Part shown: piece after piece, positions 45,771 through 56,826 of the stretch | How positions within the stretch are numbered: position 1 is the stretch's first letter | How the letters are laid out: each line of letters begins with the position of its first letter | From: Monoplex corrugatus | Taxonomy: Eukaryota; Mollusca; Gastropoda; Littorinimorpha; Ranellidae | Assembly (NCBI GenBank): GCA_030674185.1 | Contig: JAPXFY010000018.1 | Location: 37,034,316-37,098,315, forward strand | Length of the DNA stretch: 64,000 bases | Direction: 5' to 3' | Made by a program: the position numbers and the translations under genes | The notes under the pieces: model-generated | Seen by the model: the letters and a program-made list of their open reading frames with translations, nothing else | What the model was told of the DNA's origin: nothing | Database searches by the model: none

Positions 45771-47560
45771 ATCCTTTGGGTGATGTGTCCTTTGGATTGA
45801 TGTGTCGTTTGAATTATGTGTCGTTGGATGATTGTTCTTTGGATGATGTGTCCTTTGATGATCAGTCCTTTGTATGGTGTGTCCTGTGGATGATCAGTCC
45901 TTTGGATGGTGTGTCCTTTGACGGTGTGTCCTTTGGATGATCAGTCCTTTGATGGTGTGTCCTGTGGATGATCATTCCTTTGGATGGTGTGTCCTGTGGA
46001 TGATCAGTCCTTTGGATGGTGTGTCCTGTGGATGACAGTCCTTTGGATGGTGTGTCCTGTGGATGATCAGTCCTTTGGATGGTGTGTCCTGTGGATGACC
46101 AGTCCTTTGGATGGTATGTCGCTTGGATGGTGTGTCGTTTGGATGGTGTGTCCTGTGGATGATGTTCCTTTGAATGGTGTGTCCTTGGATGGTGTGTCCT
46201 TTGGATGGTGTGTCCTTTGGATGGTGTGTCATTTGGATGGTGTGTCCTTTGGATATTGTGTCCGTTTGGATGGTGTGTCCTTTGGATGGTGTGTCCTTTG
46301 GATGGTGTGTCCTTTGGATGGTGTGTCCTTTGGATGGTGTGTCCTTTGGATGGTGTGTCGTTTGGATGGTGTGTCCTTTGGATTGTGTCGTTTGGATGGT
46401 GTGTCTTTGGATGTGTGTCGTTTGGATGGTGTGTCGTTTGGATGGTGTGTCGTTTGGATGGTGTGTCGTTTGGATGGTGTGTCGTTTGGATGGTGTGTCG
46501 TTTGGATGGTGTGTCCTTTGGATGGTGTGTCCTTTGGATGGTGTGTCGTTTGGATGGTGTGTCCTTTGGATGATGTGTCGTTGGATGGTGTGTCGTTTGG
46601 ATGGTGTGTCGTTTGGATGGTTGTCGTTTGGATGGTGTGTCTTTGGATGATGTGTCCTTTGGATGGTGTGTCGTTTGGATGATGTGTCCTTTGGATGGTG
46701 TGTCGTTTGGATGATGTGTCTTTTGGATGGTGTGTCTTTTGGATGGTGTGTCCTTTGGATGGTGTGTCTTTTGGATGGTGTGTCCTGTGGATGATGTGTC
46801 CTTTGGATGTGTCCTTCGGATGATGTGTCCTTCGGATGATGTGTCCATTGGTGATATGATGTGTCCATTGGATGATATGTGTGTCCATTGGATGATGTGT
46901 CCTTTGGATGATGTGTCTTTGGATGATGTGTCTTTTGGATGATGTGTCCTTTAGATGATCATGTCCTTTGGATGATCGTGTCTTGGTAATGTGTCCTTTG
47001 GATGATGTGTCCTTTGGATGATGCGTCCTTTGGATGATGTGTCTTTGAAAGATGTGTTCTTGGATGATGTGTCGTTTGGATGATGTGTCGTTTGGATAAT
47101 GTGTCGTTTGGATAATGTGTCCTTTGGATGATGTGTCCTTGGATAATGTGTCCTTTGGATGATGTGTCCTTTGGATAATGTGTCCTTTGGATGATGTGTC
47201 CTTTGGATAATGTGTCCTTTGGATGATGTGTCCTTTGGATGTGTCCTTTGGATGATGTGTCCTTTGGATAATGTGTCCTTTGGATAATGTGTCCTTTGGA
47301 TAATGTGTCCTTTGGATGATGTGTCCTTTGGATAATGTGTCCTTTGGATGATGTGTCTTTGGATAATGTGTCCTTTGGATGATGTGTCCTTTGGATAATG
47401 TGTCCTTTGGATAATGTGTCCTTTGGATAATGTGTCCTTTGGATGATGTGTCCTTTGGATAATGTGTCCTTTGGATGATGTGTCCTTTGGATAATGTGTC
47501 CTTTGGATGATGTGTCCTTTGGATAATGTGTCCTTTGGATGATGTGTCCTTCGGATGATG
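45771..47560. repeat. 16-bp minisatellite, about 110 units
   Basis: The unit is TTTGGATGGTGTGTCC. GATGG units dominate to about 46780 and GATGATG/GATAATG units from there to 47560. From about 47100 the GATGATG and GATAATG forms alternate, giving a 32-bp higher-order unit. Minus-strand frames of 200-330 codons arise because the unit lacks stops in all phases; they are not genes. Confidence 0.97.
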
Positions 47561-48010
47561 TCAACGGCTGCGTCAACGGCAGAACCAGAGATAAAGGGAA
47601 AGTGACGAAAAGGAAAAGACACCTGGAGAACAAGAAAGTTTGCCAAACCGTCTGTATATGTGTGTTTGTGGGCTGTTTGTTAATCGTTATCCAGAATACG
47701 TCTGTAAGTTTGTCACGATATGTATGTATATGTGTTTCCGCTTTGCTGTTGTTTTTGTTGTTGTTGTTGTTGCTGTTGTTGTAGCTGTTATGGTCAGACA
47801 TCATGCTGTGTGGATATGGGTGTGTATGTGTGAAAGTATGTGTTATGTCCGTGTGCGGGCATGTGGGTATATGCATGTATTTAATGTTGATATTTGTTAT
47901 TTTCATCTCTTACCTGTTTGTTTATTTACATACTCCTTTACTTTGTATTTATTTATTCACCTACTTACTTATTTACTTCTTCACTAATTTACTCACTTAC
48001 GTACATACCT
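47561..48010. other. Unannotated stretch
   Basis: Contains a (TTG)n tract at about 47749-47785 and TTTAT/TTTAC-rich sequence. No coding signal. Confidence 0.35.
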
Positions 48011-48014
48011 ATCT

Positions 48015-48930
48015 ATGATTAAGAATAATCGTCATGAGGACAAGGAACAGAATCAAAGGAGAAATAGCAGAATAACAATTTTGTTTTGTCAAAGAGAAAG
48101 GAACTATTAATGCCATACATATCCTACGAACTCTCACAGAAAGGTCAATTGAGTTGAATATGGATTTATGTTTGTGTTTATTGATTATACCGAGGCTGTT
48201 GATCGGATAAGACACGAAAAATCGATCAACCAACAAGAAACGCTCAATGTTGATGGAAAGGATCTAAGAATAGTAAAGAATATGTATTGGGACCAAACCA
48301 GGAGCAATGAGAGTAGAAAATGATATAAGCTCTTTCCCAAATATTAAGAGAGAGGTTAAGCAGGGATGTGTTCTGTCACCAGATTTGTTTAATTTTATAG
48401 CAAAACCATCATGAGAAACCTTGAATAATGCCTCGGGAATAAACGAAAAATTGTAAACAATCTTCCTTATGCAGACGATGCCGTCGTATTTGCAGAAAAT
48501 AAAAGACCTACAAAATCTCGTGAATATAATAGAGCTACAGAGCAGAAATAATAGGCTGGAGCTGATAGCAAGGAAACTGACGTCATGGTAATCAGTGAAA
48601 AACAAGAAATCCCCTTACGCAAAATAATAGGAAATGGCACCACATTGAGACAAGTTGATAAGTTTACATATCTGGGAACATCATCTCACCAGACGGCAGA
48701 TAGCTAACAGAATCAGCCAGGTTAAACAGCATTCAAGAAAATGAAAAGCGTTCTTACCAACAAATGCCTATCAATTAACATCAGGAAGAGAGTTCTTGAT
48801 GTTATATTGAACCGATACTGTTGTACGATTGTGAAGCGTGGACAGTCAATACGCATTCAGAACAAAATCGAGGCAACTGAAATATTGTTTCTAAGAAGAA
48901 TGTTGAGAGCTCTATGGACAGCAAAGTGTT
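48015..48930 (+). pseudogene. F1 LINE fragment: RT to C-terminal region
   Basis: Follows the F1 pattern in changing frames: 'IIVMRTRNRIKGEIAE', 'KGTINAIHILRTLTERSIEL', 'VKQGCVLSPDLFNF', a decayed 'YADDAVVFAENK', 'LTNKCLSINIRKRVLD', 'ATEILFLRRMLRALWTAK'. It has no 3' tail and stops at about 48930. It also shows the unoccupied target site of the DNA transposon at 2104. Confidence 0.8.
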
Positions 48931-50324
48931 TATGTATGTGTCCAGTAACAAGGACTAACTGTAAGACGTCTGTCAAAGAGAACCTACTGCTACTATCCTT
49001 GAGCTATTAATGTTTTGAAGTTGGAAGCTGAAAGTTTGACTAATGTGAAAGGTTAATATGGCATTACTTAACATAGGTCTGGTCTCAGAGTGTCACTGGA
49101 ACTGATGTTACCCTGCACTAGTATTCGCTCTGTGGCTGCCTTCCCTGTGGATTACCTGGAAAATTTGTTTGTCCGGCACAAACAACCTCAGATGGCCAAT
49201 GGGAAGGTATGTCCCTGTGAATACTCCCAGCAGCTAAAAGTCCATTTCCCCTCCAACCATTACGATCCAGGATACTGACGCAAACGCCTACAAGCTTATG
49301 TCAGGAACCTTGGGTATGGAACCAACCTGTTGACCAACCCGTGCAAGTTCTTTTCGCCTTACGGTTATTAGCGTGATGTAACGTGAAGATTCTGGCATTG
49401 TCATAGCAACACACAAACACACCCCAGTTAGCGTTCAGTCCGTAACTTTCACGGGAGTCAGACAAAGACTAACCTAGACGCCGTTTGACGAGGTAGCCAG
49501 AGCGAGGCTCATCTTTAAACTTTGCAATACTGTTATATTCCCCATTCGTCTCTTTTTTTTTTATTATTAACAAATTAATATACGACTGATTTAAAAATGC
49601 AATACCTGAAAAGGAGAACATACTTATCGCATAAGTAAAAAAAAAAGACGCAATTGGCAATACTGTTATATCCCCTCCCCCATCTTTTCTTTTGACAAAT
49701 CAATATACGAGTGATTAAAAAAAATGCAATTCCTGAAACGAGTGCATACCTATCGTGTAAATAATGTTTCAAAATGAATGTCATTGAATTTATGACACTT
49801 TCTTTTTGTATGTTTTTTTGCGGAAAACTGTTGAGTCATTTCCTGGGGTTTGCTGAAATATCAACATCACTTGACGAACTGTTCATAACTTCCTTTTCGA
49901 AGCAATATCGGCATGTGATGTGTGATAGTCCCAAGAATGAACCGATCTTTTTTAAACAGTTGTTCTGCATCATTAAGCTTCGTGACTATCACGAGACTGA
50001 ACCAGTCTTTATGAAGGTGTTCTTTTCACTTACACTGTGTGATTGTTACAAGTCTGAACCAGTCTTTATACAGTTGTTCCTTTATTATCAAACCCTGATT
50101 GCTACAAGTCCTTATAAAGCTGTTCTTTATCATTATGTTATGTGCTTGTCAGTAATATAAACCAGTCTTCATAACATTGTCCTTTATCATCATACTATGT
50201 GATTGTTACAGACCTGAACCAGTCTTTATGAGATTGTTGTTTGTCTTATACTATGTGAATGTCAAAAGTATGAATCAGAGTTTACACATTCCTTACATAA
50301 ATTGATATCTGTTTTCATTACCAC
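48931..50324. other. Unannotated stretch with two sets of local duplications
   Basis: A ~125-bp tandem duplication at about 49524-49765 ('CAATACTGTTATATTCCC' / 'CAATACTGTTATATCCCC'). At 49920-50280 a degenerate 57-60-bp period around 'CTGAACCAGTCTTTATGA' occurs five to six times, partly within a 128-codon plus frame (49774-50160). I do not count the frame as a gene. Confidence 0.4.
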
Positions 50325-51012
50325 ATTGTATGTTGGTGTCTGTTTAATGTAAAGAAAAAATGTTGGTGTCTGTTTAATGTAAAGAAAAAAATATTGGTAT
50401 CTGTTTAACGTATAAAGAAAAAATGTTGGTGTCTGTTTAATGTAAAGAAAAAATGTTGGTGTCTGTTTAATGTAAAGAAAAAAATATTGGTATCTGTTTA
50501 ACGTATAAAGAAAAAATGTTGATGTCTGTTTAATGTAAAGAAAAAATGTTGGTGTCTGTTTAATGTAAAGAAAAAATGCTGGTGACTGTTTAATGAAAAG
50601 AAAAAAAATGTTGGTGACTGTTTAATGTTAAGAAAAAAATGTTGGTGTCTGTTTAATGTTAAGAAAAAAATGTTAGTGTCTGTTTAATGTTAAGAAAAAA
50701 ATGTTAGTGTCTGTTTAATGTATAGAAAATATGTTGGTGTCTGTTTATTGTAAAGAAAAATGTAGGTGACTGTTTAACGTAAAGAAAAAATGTTGATGTC
50801 TGTTTATTGTAAAGAAAAAAAAATGTTGGTGTCTGTTTATTGTAAAGAAAAAATGTAGGTGACTGTTTAACGTAAAGAAAAAATGTTGATGTCTGTTTAT
50901 TGTAAAGAAAAAAAAATGTTGGTGTCTGTTTAATGTAAAGAAAAAAATGTTGATGTCTGTTTATTGTAAAGAAGAAAAAAATGTTGGTGACTGTTTAATG
51001 TAAAGAAAAAAT
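50325..51012. repeat. 30-33-bp minisatellite, about 22 units
   Basis: Units of ATGTTGGTGTCTGTTTAATG + TAAAGAAAAA, varying in A-run length and at GGTGTC/GGTGAC/GATGTC. Confidence 0.96.
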
Positions 51013-51300
51013 GAGGGAAGGAATCTTTTATTTAATGTCTGTTCGCAGTAGTGATTTTAGACAACAACAACATCAACAACAACAAAATAAAAAAATTTTT
51101 TTTAAAAAGACCATAGAATCAGTACTATCCAGGGCAAAGATGGCAACTATCCAATACAAAAAAGACGCATCATATAAAGATGGACAGAATACTGCTTTGA
51201 ACCTCACAACAGAGCAAAGGAGATCCAGATGTGCTCACAGAATGACATTCCTCAAACGAAGATGATCCCAATTCTGTGAGAGGAAGCGTAAGGGAGAACA

Positions 51301-51935
51301 GTGGCAGATTGGTTCAGACGTTCGCCTGCCAATAACTAAACTCAAGGTTCTAGGGTTCGCTTCCCGTAAAGGCCTCAACGTCTCTCCTCAGTTTGATCGG
51401 AAAATCGAACTGAACGTCTAGTCCTTCGGAAGGGGACGAAAAACGAGTCGTACCCGTGTGCCTTCTGGCTGTGCACGCTAAAGATCCCACGGCAGTTGAA
51501 AATCGTGAAAAACAGGGCATTGCCAGGCTGCCTTGGTATAAAACATTGGAGAGATAGGTTGATTTCCAAGTCCCACCCCTTGAAGACCAATAAGCCTTCT
51601 TGCCTTTCTGAAGTCTTGGTTAAAAAAAAAGTAAATACGAATATGAATTTGAAGCGAGGGAGAAGGGATGGGCGCTGCCCTCGTGGTGCTGGTCCCGAGA
51701 AAAGTTGAAGTCTCTGCCACTTCACTCCCCTACAACCCCATGGTTCTGGAACTATCTAGGTAAGATCTCAGGACCTGGCCAACTCATGGGTTTATGTGCA
51801 GGCTTAAGGCTTGTGCCGTGATCACTCTGGATCTTCTCCAGCACATGGAACCTGTGGCGTTAGTGCATATGGACTTCATTCCGAGCACGGAGACGTCATC
51901 TTGAGAAACTGAAACTGAAACTGAAATTGTTTTAA
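51301..51935 (+). repeat. Long SINE-like repeat with tRNA-like head
   Basis: The head GTGGCAGATTGGTTCAGACG (A-box-like) is followed by GGTTCTAGGGTTCGCTTCCC (B-box-like). The body shares many blocks with the minus copy at 32880-33247 and the 3' half with 18350-18540. The end is (GAAACT)n at about 51905-51935. At about 640 bp it is long for a SINE, so it may be a composite. Confidence 0.75.
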
Positions 51936-52260
51936 AAAAGAAGTGCTTGCTTTACTCTGTAAAGTGCCTACATTCGTACAAGTTTCATTTCAAAAAACAA
52001 AATGAAACAAAATCAATCAATAAATAACAATTCCTGATGTCTGACTGTTTCGAAAGTACCACAGCTCATATTTTCACTACATAAATGAATGACGCATACG
52101 TGTACGTCTTCCTTGGTTAACTATGTTCATTCATTCAGATTACATGACAGGCCTGATAACTATAATTATTTTCACATTGTAATAAGCTGATAATCATGTT
52201 TCAAAAGAATCACATTGTTATAAACTTATAATAAGTTACATTTACCAATGGAAAGTACAT
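51936..52260. other. Unannotated stretch upstream of the receptor
   Basis: AT-rich and featureless. No convincing promoter signals. Confidence 0.3.
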
Positions 52261-53383
52261 TTGCTCATAACAGGCATGTTTCAGATGAGCGTTCTGGTCA
52301 GTGCTGATACCATCGTACACGGTAGGAACGTAAGCAATACGTTGGTCAACATCAATGGTAGTCATGTAAAGTTGACTGACCTTTGTCCAGGGGCAGATTA
52401 TTTGAACCACACCAACGTGACAGTGGTCCGGGAAGACACGGCGGTATGTCTGTATCCCAGAGTTAGGTTTTTTGTGTGGCTGGGTATCAAGTATGGGGTG
52501 TGTGGGGAATCCACTCTCTATTGTTTCCTGCACGTACAAGTGGCACGAGGCTGGTTTTTGCGTGCGCGTATTCAACGTTTATCCTATTTGTGCCAGCCCA
52601 ACCCATGGGAAACGCTTTGTTTGCACGACAATCAAAAAATGTCATCCTAAGTTGCGATATTCGCTCATTCGAAAACAACGTATTTCACTCGACAGCGAAA
52701 ACTTGTTTTTTTCACACAAAAACATCCCTCAGGTGGCCATTACAATTGAGGCCACTGAGAAACGTGGTTTTATCGTGAACTCTACGTCAGCACATACTGG
52801 TTATGTGTAATTCCCCATAACTTATACAGTGTCTGCATCTCCTTCAACGCTTCTGCCGAACTGAAAGCACCCCCGCCTCTGTCATCATGATAAGCTTTGT
52901 GGCAGCGTATGCCCTGGAATCACTAAATCCATGTTTGGAAATGATTTCTGGAGACTTGAACGCAGTTCATCGAAGAATTACGCGTGTGTGCACTAGTAAA
53001 ATTGACACCACGACACACGTCTTCCACACGTCGTCCCTTCACATCCATTGTCAGTTTGTAGCATCACAATTTCGATATATGAAGAGAGAAAGCTACCAAA
53101 AACTACGATTTTCTTTCCACCCTAACTCTGAGCATCCTCTAAAACTGCCCAACCGTTTGTTCAATTGTTCTGTAAATCACTATTCCTCATTTCAGCACCA
53201 CCTGGACTGTAATCTGAGGATACAGTGTGCAGATGGACAAGATGAAACAGAACACTGTTCTTTTAGCAGTCCTGACTGTCAGGGTTTGGTGGCTTCAACT
53301 AACAAGTGTTTTCAATACATTGTTTTCGACAAGTTCTTATCTCCCCAGAAAGCAGGATTTAGTGCCTCAGGGTTGATGGTATC
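52261..53383 (+). pseudogene. Frame-broken N-terminal ectodomain of the GRL101-like receptor
   Basis: Ectodomain-like sequence continues upstream of the long receptor frame but changes frame at least four times: frame 1 from 52261 ('LTDLCPGADYLNHTNVTVVR'), frame 2 by about 52520 ('ISLDSENLFFSHKNIPQVAI' to 'NSTSAHTGY'), frame 1 at about 52803 ('CVIPHNLYSVCISFNASAEL'), frame 3 from about 52881 ('NRLFNCSVNHYSSFQHHLDC', then LDLa-like 'CADGQDETEHC' and the start of a C-type lectin-like region 'CQGLVASTNKCFQYIVF'), and finally the receptor frame at about 53370-53384. There is no room for introns at these points. Either indel mutations or assembly errors explain the breaks. The cysteine and NxS/T content fits a secreted ectodomain. 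Confidence 0.65.
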
Positions 53384-56155
53384 TTGGCGTCACTGAAAAC
53401 AATAAAGGAAACAGAAGATTTCATTCACAATTTCAGTCAGTTTGTATACGATTTGTCCGTTGTTGTAGGAAAACAGGCAGGCAGTGAAACATACATTGAC
53501 AGAAAGTGTTTAAGTCCACGTGCAAACCCTGTGCCCATTATGTACAGCATGTTCCGTCAATGGTCAGACAACACAATGATTTACAACATTGGTCGCATCT
53601 TCTCTAAAATTCAATATGGAAATCGATACCGCTGGCTAAGAAAAGAAAAGTCTATGTATGTTAGACTCCACTCGTTTTCAGATTACATGGCACTATCGTA
53701 CATAGACGAATACCGTCCACAACAGGATGAGATTGTGTGTGAACGACCACTGCGTTCAGAAAAGGCCCGTCCAGCGCACACCATAAATCTGCCTGATGTA
53801 CAATCCATAGTGTCCGTTTTCACACACACACGCCTGATCTTGTTGGAATGCACAGATACTCACGTGACCCATTCCTTTTTGTCGGATCATCCTGACAGTC
53901 CATGCAGACAACTGGCATCGTCACAATTATGTGCAACCTCCTACGTCCATGCTGGCAGTAACAATACTCTGGATCGCCTGGGGAAAAGCCTCGTCTGCAC
54001 AATTTCCACGTTTTCATGTGACGATGACCTTATGACAATACATTACACTCTTGTGTGTGACTTCAGACAGGACTGCCCAGACAGCAGTGACGAGTCGTTT
54101 TGTGAGCATCCTTCGTGTGGTGGATTTCTATGCTCCAGTGGCCAATGTGTTGAGAACAGCCAACATTGCAATGGACATGCAGACTGTACCGACAATCATG
54201 ACGAATTCTGTTGTGGTGGTCTGTATGGTATCGCTCTGGCTGAAGCAAACAGATGGCAACGACTTTCCATCAACCTGGATGGCACAGGTCTCTTCACTCA
54301 GCAAGTAATGGATTCTGACGTATCTTGTCCTGACACTCACTATCAGTGTAAAGAAGATTGGATGTATTGTCTCCCTGTCTACACACACTGTAACGGATTT
54401 TCTGACTGTACCAATGGTGAGGATGAACATGACTGTGAGACACTGACGTGTCCTGGTTTCTTTAAATGTCTAGCATCCAGAGTGTGCATTCATGGACATC
54501 ACCTTTGTGATGGCTGGGGTCAGTGCCCACGGCGTGATGATGAATGGCTGTGTGACATGACCTGTCCTCAAGGCTGTCTGTGTCAAGGTCACTCTTTCCT
54601 GTGTCCACAACATTTCTCTGCTGCTCTTTTCCCTCAACTTCGCTATTTAGATGCCACAGGCTCTGGGATGACTCTGGCTGCTGTCAGTACCAACACATAT
54701 CTCATTTACGTCAGCCTCTCCCGCTGTTCTTTGGTTGACATACAGCAGGTAAACCTTGCAAACTTGCAGTGGCTGGATCTGACTGAAAACCAGCTCAAGA
54801 CTGTCAACATGCATGCATTTTTACAGCTGTGGAACTTACGGATCCTGAATTTAGCCAAGAACCCTCTGTTGTCTCTGATAAGTAAATCCTTAAAAGTGTA
54901 TTACCCATTGAAACAAGTGGATTTATCCAGCACAAGCTTGCAACTATTTGACAGCGTCTGCTCTCTGTACCTCCCACAGCTACAACATTTGAATTTGTCT
55001 TTTTCTGCTCTTGCAGTGATTGGACGTTCTGGTTTTAAACATACGCCCCATCTGATTGACTTGGACTTGAGAGGGACTCTGCTGGACGATTTCCCTGTAA
55101 CGTTATTGTCGAATTTACATCATCTGAAAAATGTCTTTGCATCCAATTTTAGAATATGCTGTAGTGAGTTATATCAACAAAGCTCCAATCAAACAAAGTG
55201 TGTATCGCCAAAAGCCATGTTCTTTTCTTGTACAACACTATTGCCGGCTAATCTTCACAAGCTTTTCTTTTGGTCCAGTAGCGTGTTGTCCTGTGTAGGG
55301 AATTTGGTTTGCTTGATGATTTCATCTGCGGCCAAGAAAATCTACACAAGCAACTTCATCACATCAATTGGCCATTTCAAGCTGGCCAAATTGTGTATGG
55401 GAATCCACATCAGCATAGTTGCAGTAGCTAACGAAGTCTTTCAAGGAAAGTATCTCTATTTCGAAAAGACATGGACCAGCACCACGACTTGCAGATTGGC
55501 TGGTTTTCTGTTCCTTCTGTCCAGTGAGGTGTCCATTTTGATGCTCTGGTTCATGACGCTGGATCATGTCATGGTCATGTTTTTTCCTGTGACTAGGCGG
55601 AAATTCAATCGATATTCCAAAGTAACAATTTTTTCGGTGACGTGGTCTGTTGGAGTGTTGCTATCAGTCATACCTTTTCTCCCTGGACTGTCCCACTGGG
55701 GTCTGGACGGTCAGTCTGGTCTGTGTCGTCTGGCTTTATTTGATGGCTACATTGGTCATCAACATTTCAGATGGTTCATGGTCATCGTGATATTCAACTT
55801 TATCTTGTGCTTAATGGTTGTAATCGGTCAGGTCATGATCTCCAGACGAACACCCAGATACCAAATCTTAGTGGATCCTGATAAGAGGCCCATGTATTCT
55901 TCAGTATGGTTGTTAGTCAAAGTGGTCGTGATTGAAGCTGTGGGCTGGATATTGTTTGGCTTGAACACCATGATATCCTTCAGTGGTGTTGAGCTGTCAG
56001 ACCAGGTACATGTGACCATGGTGGTGTTCATGGCACCCATCCAGTCAGCACTCGACCCATGCCTCTATCTGTGGACTCTGCCGACACAGCGCCGGCAACA
56101 AGCACGAGAAGGCAAAATATTACACATGCTGAAATCACGACTAGCACGGGCATGA
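53384..56155 (+). CDS. GRL101-like G-protein-coupled receptor: lectin-like remainder, LDLa repeats, LRRs, 7TM
   Basis: Open for 923 codons from a TTG (not a true start; the reading continues upstream in another frame). Order of regions: remainder of a C-type lectin-like domain (residues 1-125), LDLa modules at about 209-237, 244-276, 315-351 and 356-391 (each ends in D-x-x-D-E or similar before Cys), an LRR N-cap (CPQGCLCQGHSFLC, about 394-406), about seven leucine-rich repeats (415-590; 'LQWLDLTENQLKTVNMHAF'), a short Cys-containing C-cap, then seven hydrophobic helices (about 625-900). The loop after TM3 has LDH where DRY-type receptors have DR, and TM7 has DPCLY in place of NPxxY. This matches the molluscan GRL101 family of relaxin-receptor-like GPCRs, expected at the plasma membrane; the ligand is unknown. 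No intron interrupts it. The stop sits at the start of a SINE. Confidence 0.85.
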   Translation: MASLKTIKETEDFIHNFSQFVYDLSVVVGKQAGSETYIDRKCLSPRANPVPIMYSMFRQWSDNTMIYNIGRIFSKIQYGNRYRWLRKEKSMYVRLHSFSDYMALSYIDEYRPQQDEIVCERPLRSEKARPAHTINLPDVQSIVSVFTHTRLILLECTDTHVTHSFLSDHPDSPCRQLASSQLCATSYVHAGSNNTLDRLGKSLVCTISTFSCDDDLMTIHYTLVCDFRQDCPDSSDESFCEHPSCGGFLCSSGQCVENSQHCNGHADCTDNHDEFCCGGLYGIALAEANRWQRLSINLDGTGLFTQQVMDSDVSCPDTHYQCKEDWMYCLPVYTHCNGFSDCTNGEDEHDCETLTCPGFFKCLASRVCIHGHHLCDGWGQCPRRDDEWLCDMTCPQGCLCQGHSFLCPQHFSAALFPQLRYLDATGSGMTLAAVSTNTYLIYVSLSRCSLVDIQQVNLANLQWLDLTENQLKTVNMHAFLQLWNLRILNLAKNPLLSLISKSLKVYYPLKQVDLSSTSLQLFDSVCSLYLPQLQHLNLSFSALAVIGRSGFKHTPHLIDLDLRGTLLDDFPVTLLSNLHHLKNVFASNFRICCSELYQQSSNQTKCVSPKAMFFSCTTLLPANLHKLFFWSSSVLSCVGNLVCLMISSAAKKIYTSNFITSIGHFKLAKLCMGIHISIVAVANEVFQGKYLYFEKTWTSTTTCRLAGFLFLLSSEVSILMLWFMTLDHVMVMFFPVTRRKFNRYSKVTIFSVTWSVGVLLSVIPFLPGLSHWGLDGQSGLCRLALFDGYIGHQHFRWFMVIVIFNFILCLMVVIGQVMISRRTPRYQILVDPDKRPMYSSVWLLVKVVVIEAVGWILFGLNTMISFSGVELSDQVHVTMVVFMAPIQSALDPCLYLWTLPTQRRQQAREGKILHMLKSRLARA

Positions 56156-56490
56156 TAGTCAAATGGGTAAGACATCAGACTTCCAGTTGGAGGATTCGGG
56201 AAGTCAATCCTGTCAGAGTGGATACCTCCCAACTGGTGGGTAAAAGTTGGAGATTTTTTTCCTGATCTCCCAGGATAATGTGTATTAGAAACATTTTAGT
56301 GCCTAGTGGATACCTGCCAACTTAACTGGTGAGTAAATGTTGGAGTTTGTTTTCCTGCTTTCCCCAGGTTAACCTGTATTCAGAAACCTTTTAGTGCCTA
56401 ATCCCCCTTTTGTACGTAAACATAAAAAGAACATCGAATGCGCATGTCAAAGATTCTGTAACTCACGTCAGTACAAAACGGCTTTATGAA
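56144..56490 (+). repeat. tRNA-derived SINE directly after the receptor stop codon
   Basis: The head 'ATGATAGTCAAATGGGTAAG' with 'CATCAGACTTCCAG' and a B-box-like 'GATTCGGGAAGTCAATCC' is tRNA-like. The body has an internal duplication (GGATACCTCCCAACTGGTG / GGATACCTGCCAACTTAACT). The end has 'ATGCGCATGTCAAAGATTCT' and 'GTAACTCACGTCAG', like the tails of gastropod SINEs. The receptor's TGA (56153-56155) lies within or at the edge of its first bases. Confidence 0.7.
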
Positions 56491-56499
56491 GCATGTAAA

Positions 56500-56610
56500 C
56501 ATCCATTGTGCACAATCCAAAACAAGCGTGACCACCCGTGTTCAAACAAACAGGAACCAGAGAAAAGACATTTAAAAAGAATAAGAATGCGTATTTTGAT
56601 ACTACCAGAC
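56500..56610 (-). repeat. R1 repeat, minus strand, part 1 (split by the LTR element)
   Basis: The reverse complement gives 'ATACGCATTCTTATTCTTTT' and 'TCTGGTTCCTGTTTG'. It continues at 61424 after the retrotransposon. Confidence 0.7.
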
Positions 56611-56808
56611 TGTAAGATTGAATGCACTGTACAATGCGAGATAACCCTGTCATTTTGTAGCCCCATGTCCATCACAGTAAGATCCCCTGATATAGACCAA
56701 GTAACTCCCCTTGACGAATGCAACGTGAGTAGTAATAAAGCCAGTCAGACTCTATGCAGCTCTCCTTGGTTGTTCATCTGGCTCTTTCCTACCTGGCGGA
56801 ACAAAACA
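56611..56808 (+). repeat. 5' LTR, 198 bp
   Basis: TG...CA ends. Contains 'GTAGTAATAAAGCCAG' (an AATAAA-type site) about 60-70 bases before its end. 197 of 198 positions equal the 3' LTR. Confidence 0.95.
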
Positions 56809-56826
56809 TGGTGTCAGAAGTGGGAT
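56809..56826 (+). promoter_or_regulatory. Primer-binding site, tRNA-Leu type
   Basis: TGGTGTCAGAAGTGGGAT starts directly after the 5' LTR. It is complementary to the CCA end of an animal tRNA-Leu (18 bases, from memory of the tRNA 3' end). Confidence 0.85.

Noticed and set aside
45862..47906. His/Thr/Lys-rich minus-strand frames of 200-330 codons
   Set aside because: A 16-bp unit without stops in all three phases produces them; frames overlap each other and end at array edges.
49131..49207. Possible Cys-rich exon with a 'GGGAAG|gtatgt' donor
   Set aside because: The acceptor is poor, the reading is short, and there is no partner exon or family match.
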